Source: a virus
Length of the DNA: 22,220 nt
IMG/VR virus record: IMGVR_UViG_3300020406_000425
Span: 1-22,220 of that record
Strand: one strand, 5' to 3'
The position numbers and the translations under genes are program-made. The notes beneath the pieces were generated by a model that saw nothing but the letters and a program-made list of their open reading frames with translations, was not told the origin of the DNA and searched no databases. Below, piece by piece: positions 20,995 to 22,220 of the stretch (position 1 is its first letter; every line of letters starts with the position of its first letter).

Positions 20995-21219
20995 CTACCA
21001 TTCCTCTTCTTCTTCATAATCATCCTCATAATATCGGTCGAATGCCTCTTCCAATATTTTATCCTGAGATACTAAATCTTCTATATCTTCTTTTATTACA
21101 CCTGCCTCGTCAGAAATTTTAATAAATATTTCTGCAACTTCTAATTTGTCTTTAGCAGGTATACATGGTTTAATTCTTTCCCATAATTCAAATACTGTTT
21201 CGATATCAATAGAAGACAC
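20995..21219 (-). CDS. Small acidic hypothetical protein
   Basis: A 74-aa protein with a GTG start at 21219 and GAGGTG 5 nt upstream (the ATG overlapping it is in another frame). The C-terminus is strongly acidic (YYEDDYEEEEEW), which may mimic nucleic acid or bind a basic partner. It sits between queD and uvsY, so it may belong to the recombination/repair unit, but no motif proves this. Confidence 0.7.
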   Translation of the reverse strand: MSSIDIETVFELWERIKPCIPAKDKLEVAEIFIKISDEAGVIKEDIEDLVSQDKILEEAFDRYYEDDYEEEEEW

Positions 21220-21221
21220 AT

Positions 21222-21665
21222 TTACACCTCATAAATTGCCGAGTTTGCACCATGTTCTGCACACTCTACACTAACACATTTACAACGTCCATCTGTCATT
21301 TTATCTACCAAATCATTTGCCTTTCGCCAGGCATGTTCAGCAAACTTTTCAACACCTACACCATCAAGTTGTACAATACTAGCCAGACCTTTAGTCTCTA
21401 GTAATAATAAATCATTCTTCTTAGGATCATTTACATCAATTACAACTTTATGGTCAAACGTTTCTTCAAGCCATGCTTTTAAAGGTTTAAGACCACCAAA
21501 ATCTACTACCCAATTACGTTCATCTAATTCATCACAACCAAATGTAAATTTGAAAGATAAACTATAACCATGTAATAGTTTACAGTGTGAATGTGCCAGA
21601 GGTTGTCTAAACACCGCACTTAAACCAATATTATGCCCATATGTTTTTGTACTATAAAAAGCCAT
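21222..21665 (-). CDS. 6-carboxy/6-pyruvoyl-tetrahydropterin synthase-like protein (QueD family)
   Basis: A 147-aa T-fold enzyme. In bacteria QueD makes 6-carboxytetrahydropterin, a step to preQ0 and 7-deazaguanine. Motifs are HSHCKLLHGYSLSF (25-38; Cys28 is the catalytic Cys), VVDFGGLKPLKAWLE (53-67), TFDHKV (69-74) and VECAEHGANSA (134-144). The zinc-site HGH is HGY (Tyr34) in the A-H-S-H-C-x-x-L-H-G-Y form, which I recall from a distinct QueD-like subfamily; zinc binding may use His25, His27 and His32. It overlaps the uvsX stop as TAATG. No queC, queE or DNA-modifying partner is in the window, so a role in DNA modification is open. The family is confident, exact product less so. Confidence 0.88.
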   Translation of the reverse strand: MAFYSTKTYGHNIGLSAVFRQPLAHSHCKLLHGYSLSFKFTFGCDELDERNWVVDFGGLKPLKAWLEETFDHKVVIDVNDPKKNDLLLLETKGLASIVQLDGVGVEKFAEHAWRKANDLVDKMTDGRCKCVSVECAEHGANSAIYEV

Positions 21666-22220
21666 TATGCTTCCTCTTTTATTTGTTCATTTTCTTCTAT
21701 TGGTTCTAATTCTTCTGATTCATCATCAAAATCTTTAGTTCCCCATTCCTTCATAATTACATCAAGTTTATCACTTGTCCAATTCTTTCTGAACTCTGAC
21801 ATAATTTCTCCTGATGAAGTTGTATACGCAAGTTTGTTACCAGATTTAACAAGAACTCCTTTTGATTCAAAGAAATCAACTAGACCACTATATGGATCCA
21901 TTCCTGTTTCATATGGAATTTTTACTTGTACACCTTCAAAAGGTTTTGCATAACGAGTTTTCATAACTTTACAAGCCGCCCTAATACCACGTACTTCTGA
22001 AATTTTATTACCTGCCTCGTCTTCTTTTAGTTTTAGTTTTTTCATTGCTACAACAATCGAACTCGCATAGATGAATCCTTGACCACCTGAGATTTTATCG
22101 TCAGGATCAAACATATCTTGTGATGCATACGTATGATTTGTTGCAACCATACCTACATTATAGTCACCAAACATATTAACACAATTTCTTACAAGTGCCG
22201 CCAGTGCTTTAGGTTTACGA
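21665..22220 (-). CDS. uvsX: UvsX recombinase (RecA-like), 5' part beyond window
   Basis: The C-terminal 184 residues of a RecA/UvsX recombinase. In T4 UvsX catalyses strand invasion in recombination-dependent replication. Evidence: the frame is open to the right edge, beginning RKPKALAALVRNCVNMFGDY; MVATNHTYASQDMFDP matches the RecA L2/S-x-x-N-x-x-x region (the T-N-H-T-Y block); KISGGQGFIYASSIVVAMKK follows; and CKVMKTRYAKPFEGVQVKIPYETG matches the basic strand that follows in the family. The acidic C-terminal tail (ESEELEPIEENEQIKEEA) is typical of this family. The N-terminal Walker A and start are outside the window. Confidence 0.93.
   Translation of the reverse strand, partial: RKPKALAALVRNCVNMFGDYNVGMVATNHTYASQDMFDPDDKISGGQGFIYASSIVVAMKKLKLKEDEAGNKISEVRGIRAACKVMKTRYAKPFEGVQVKIPYETGMDPYSGLVDFFESKGVLVKSGNKLAYTTSSGEIMSEFRKNWTSDKLDVIMKEWGTKDFDDESEELEPIEENEQIKEEA

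Noticed and set aside
21121-21128. AATAAATA box on the plus strand
   Set aside because: It is inside the minus-strand acidic ORF and faces no plus-strand gene.
1-22220. CRISPR arrays, insertion sequences, attachment sites, integrase
   Set aside because: No regularly spaced repeats, transposase or integrase motifs, or tRNA-flanking duplications were seen.

Overview
The window looks like part of the genome of a T4-like (Tevenvirinae-type) marine myovirus with low G+C DNA. The evidence is a dense set of T4-lineage replication, recombination and nucleotide genes: a gp61-type primase, UvsW, UvsY, the C-terminal part of UvsX, and NrdA and NrdB. Auxiliary genes typical of marine T4-like phages are also present (PRPP synthetase, ClpP, QueD-like enzyme, DUF59/SufT-like protein, fatty acid desaturase). 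Genes are tightly packed, with many ATGA or TAATG overlaps. T4-type late promoters (NATAAATA) and sigma70-like early promoters are both visible. The AT-rich composition and the absence of photosynthesis genes here would suit a heterotrophic marine bacterial host such as SAR11 or a relative, but that is inference.

Layout. At 1-2331 (minus) lie prs (3' part outside the window), clpP and the primase. At 2375-3175 (minus) is a baseplate or tail structural protein behind a late promoter. At 3212-5181 there is a plus-strand unknown, then a minus-strand pair (a 102-aa unknown and a very small DnaE-like protein), then a desaturase. At 5238-7213 (plus) a radical SAM gene and a putative alpha/beta-hydrolase form a late operon, divergent from the desaturase. 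From 13654 down to 7205 runs one long minus-strand operon: DUF59, uvsW, small unknowns (one possibly clamp-loader related), tRNA-Arg(ACG), a zinc-finger protein, coiled-coil and AbrB-like small proteins, a phosphoribosyltransferase and an unknown. At 13703-16308 there is an early region: an AAA+ ATPase with its own promoter and terminator, and several small proteins behind related promoters. At 16351-16470 (plus) a 39-aa membrane micropeptide sits behind a late promoter. From 22220 down to 16467 (minus) the order is uvsX (partial), queD-like, a small acidic ORF, uvsY, nrdA, an unknown and nrdB.

How the parts fit. Prs, the phosphoribosyltransferase and ribonucleotide reductase supply or salvage nucleotides. 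The primase, UvsX, UvsY and UvsW support recombination-dependent replication. The late-promoter genes (structural protein, desaturase, radical SAM/hydrolase pair, micropeptide) would act late in infection.

The strongest lead is a 198-aa protein at 3576-4172. It appears to keep all three catalytic aspartates and several signature motifs of bacterial DNA polymerase III alpha (DnaE) in about one sixth of the usual length. Other leads are the radical SAM/hydrolase/desaturase late cassette, promoters placed so close to start codons that leaderless mRNAs are predicted, the convergent membrane micropeptide, and a gene with two in-frame starts that each have a strong Shine-Dalgarno.
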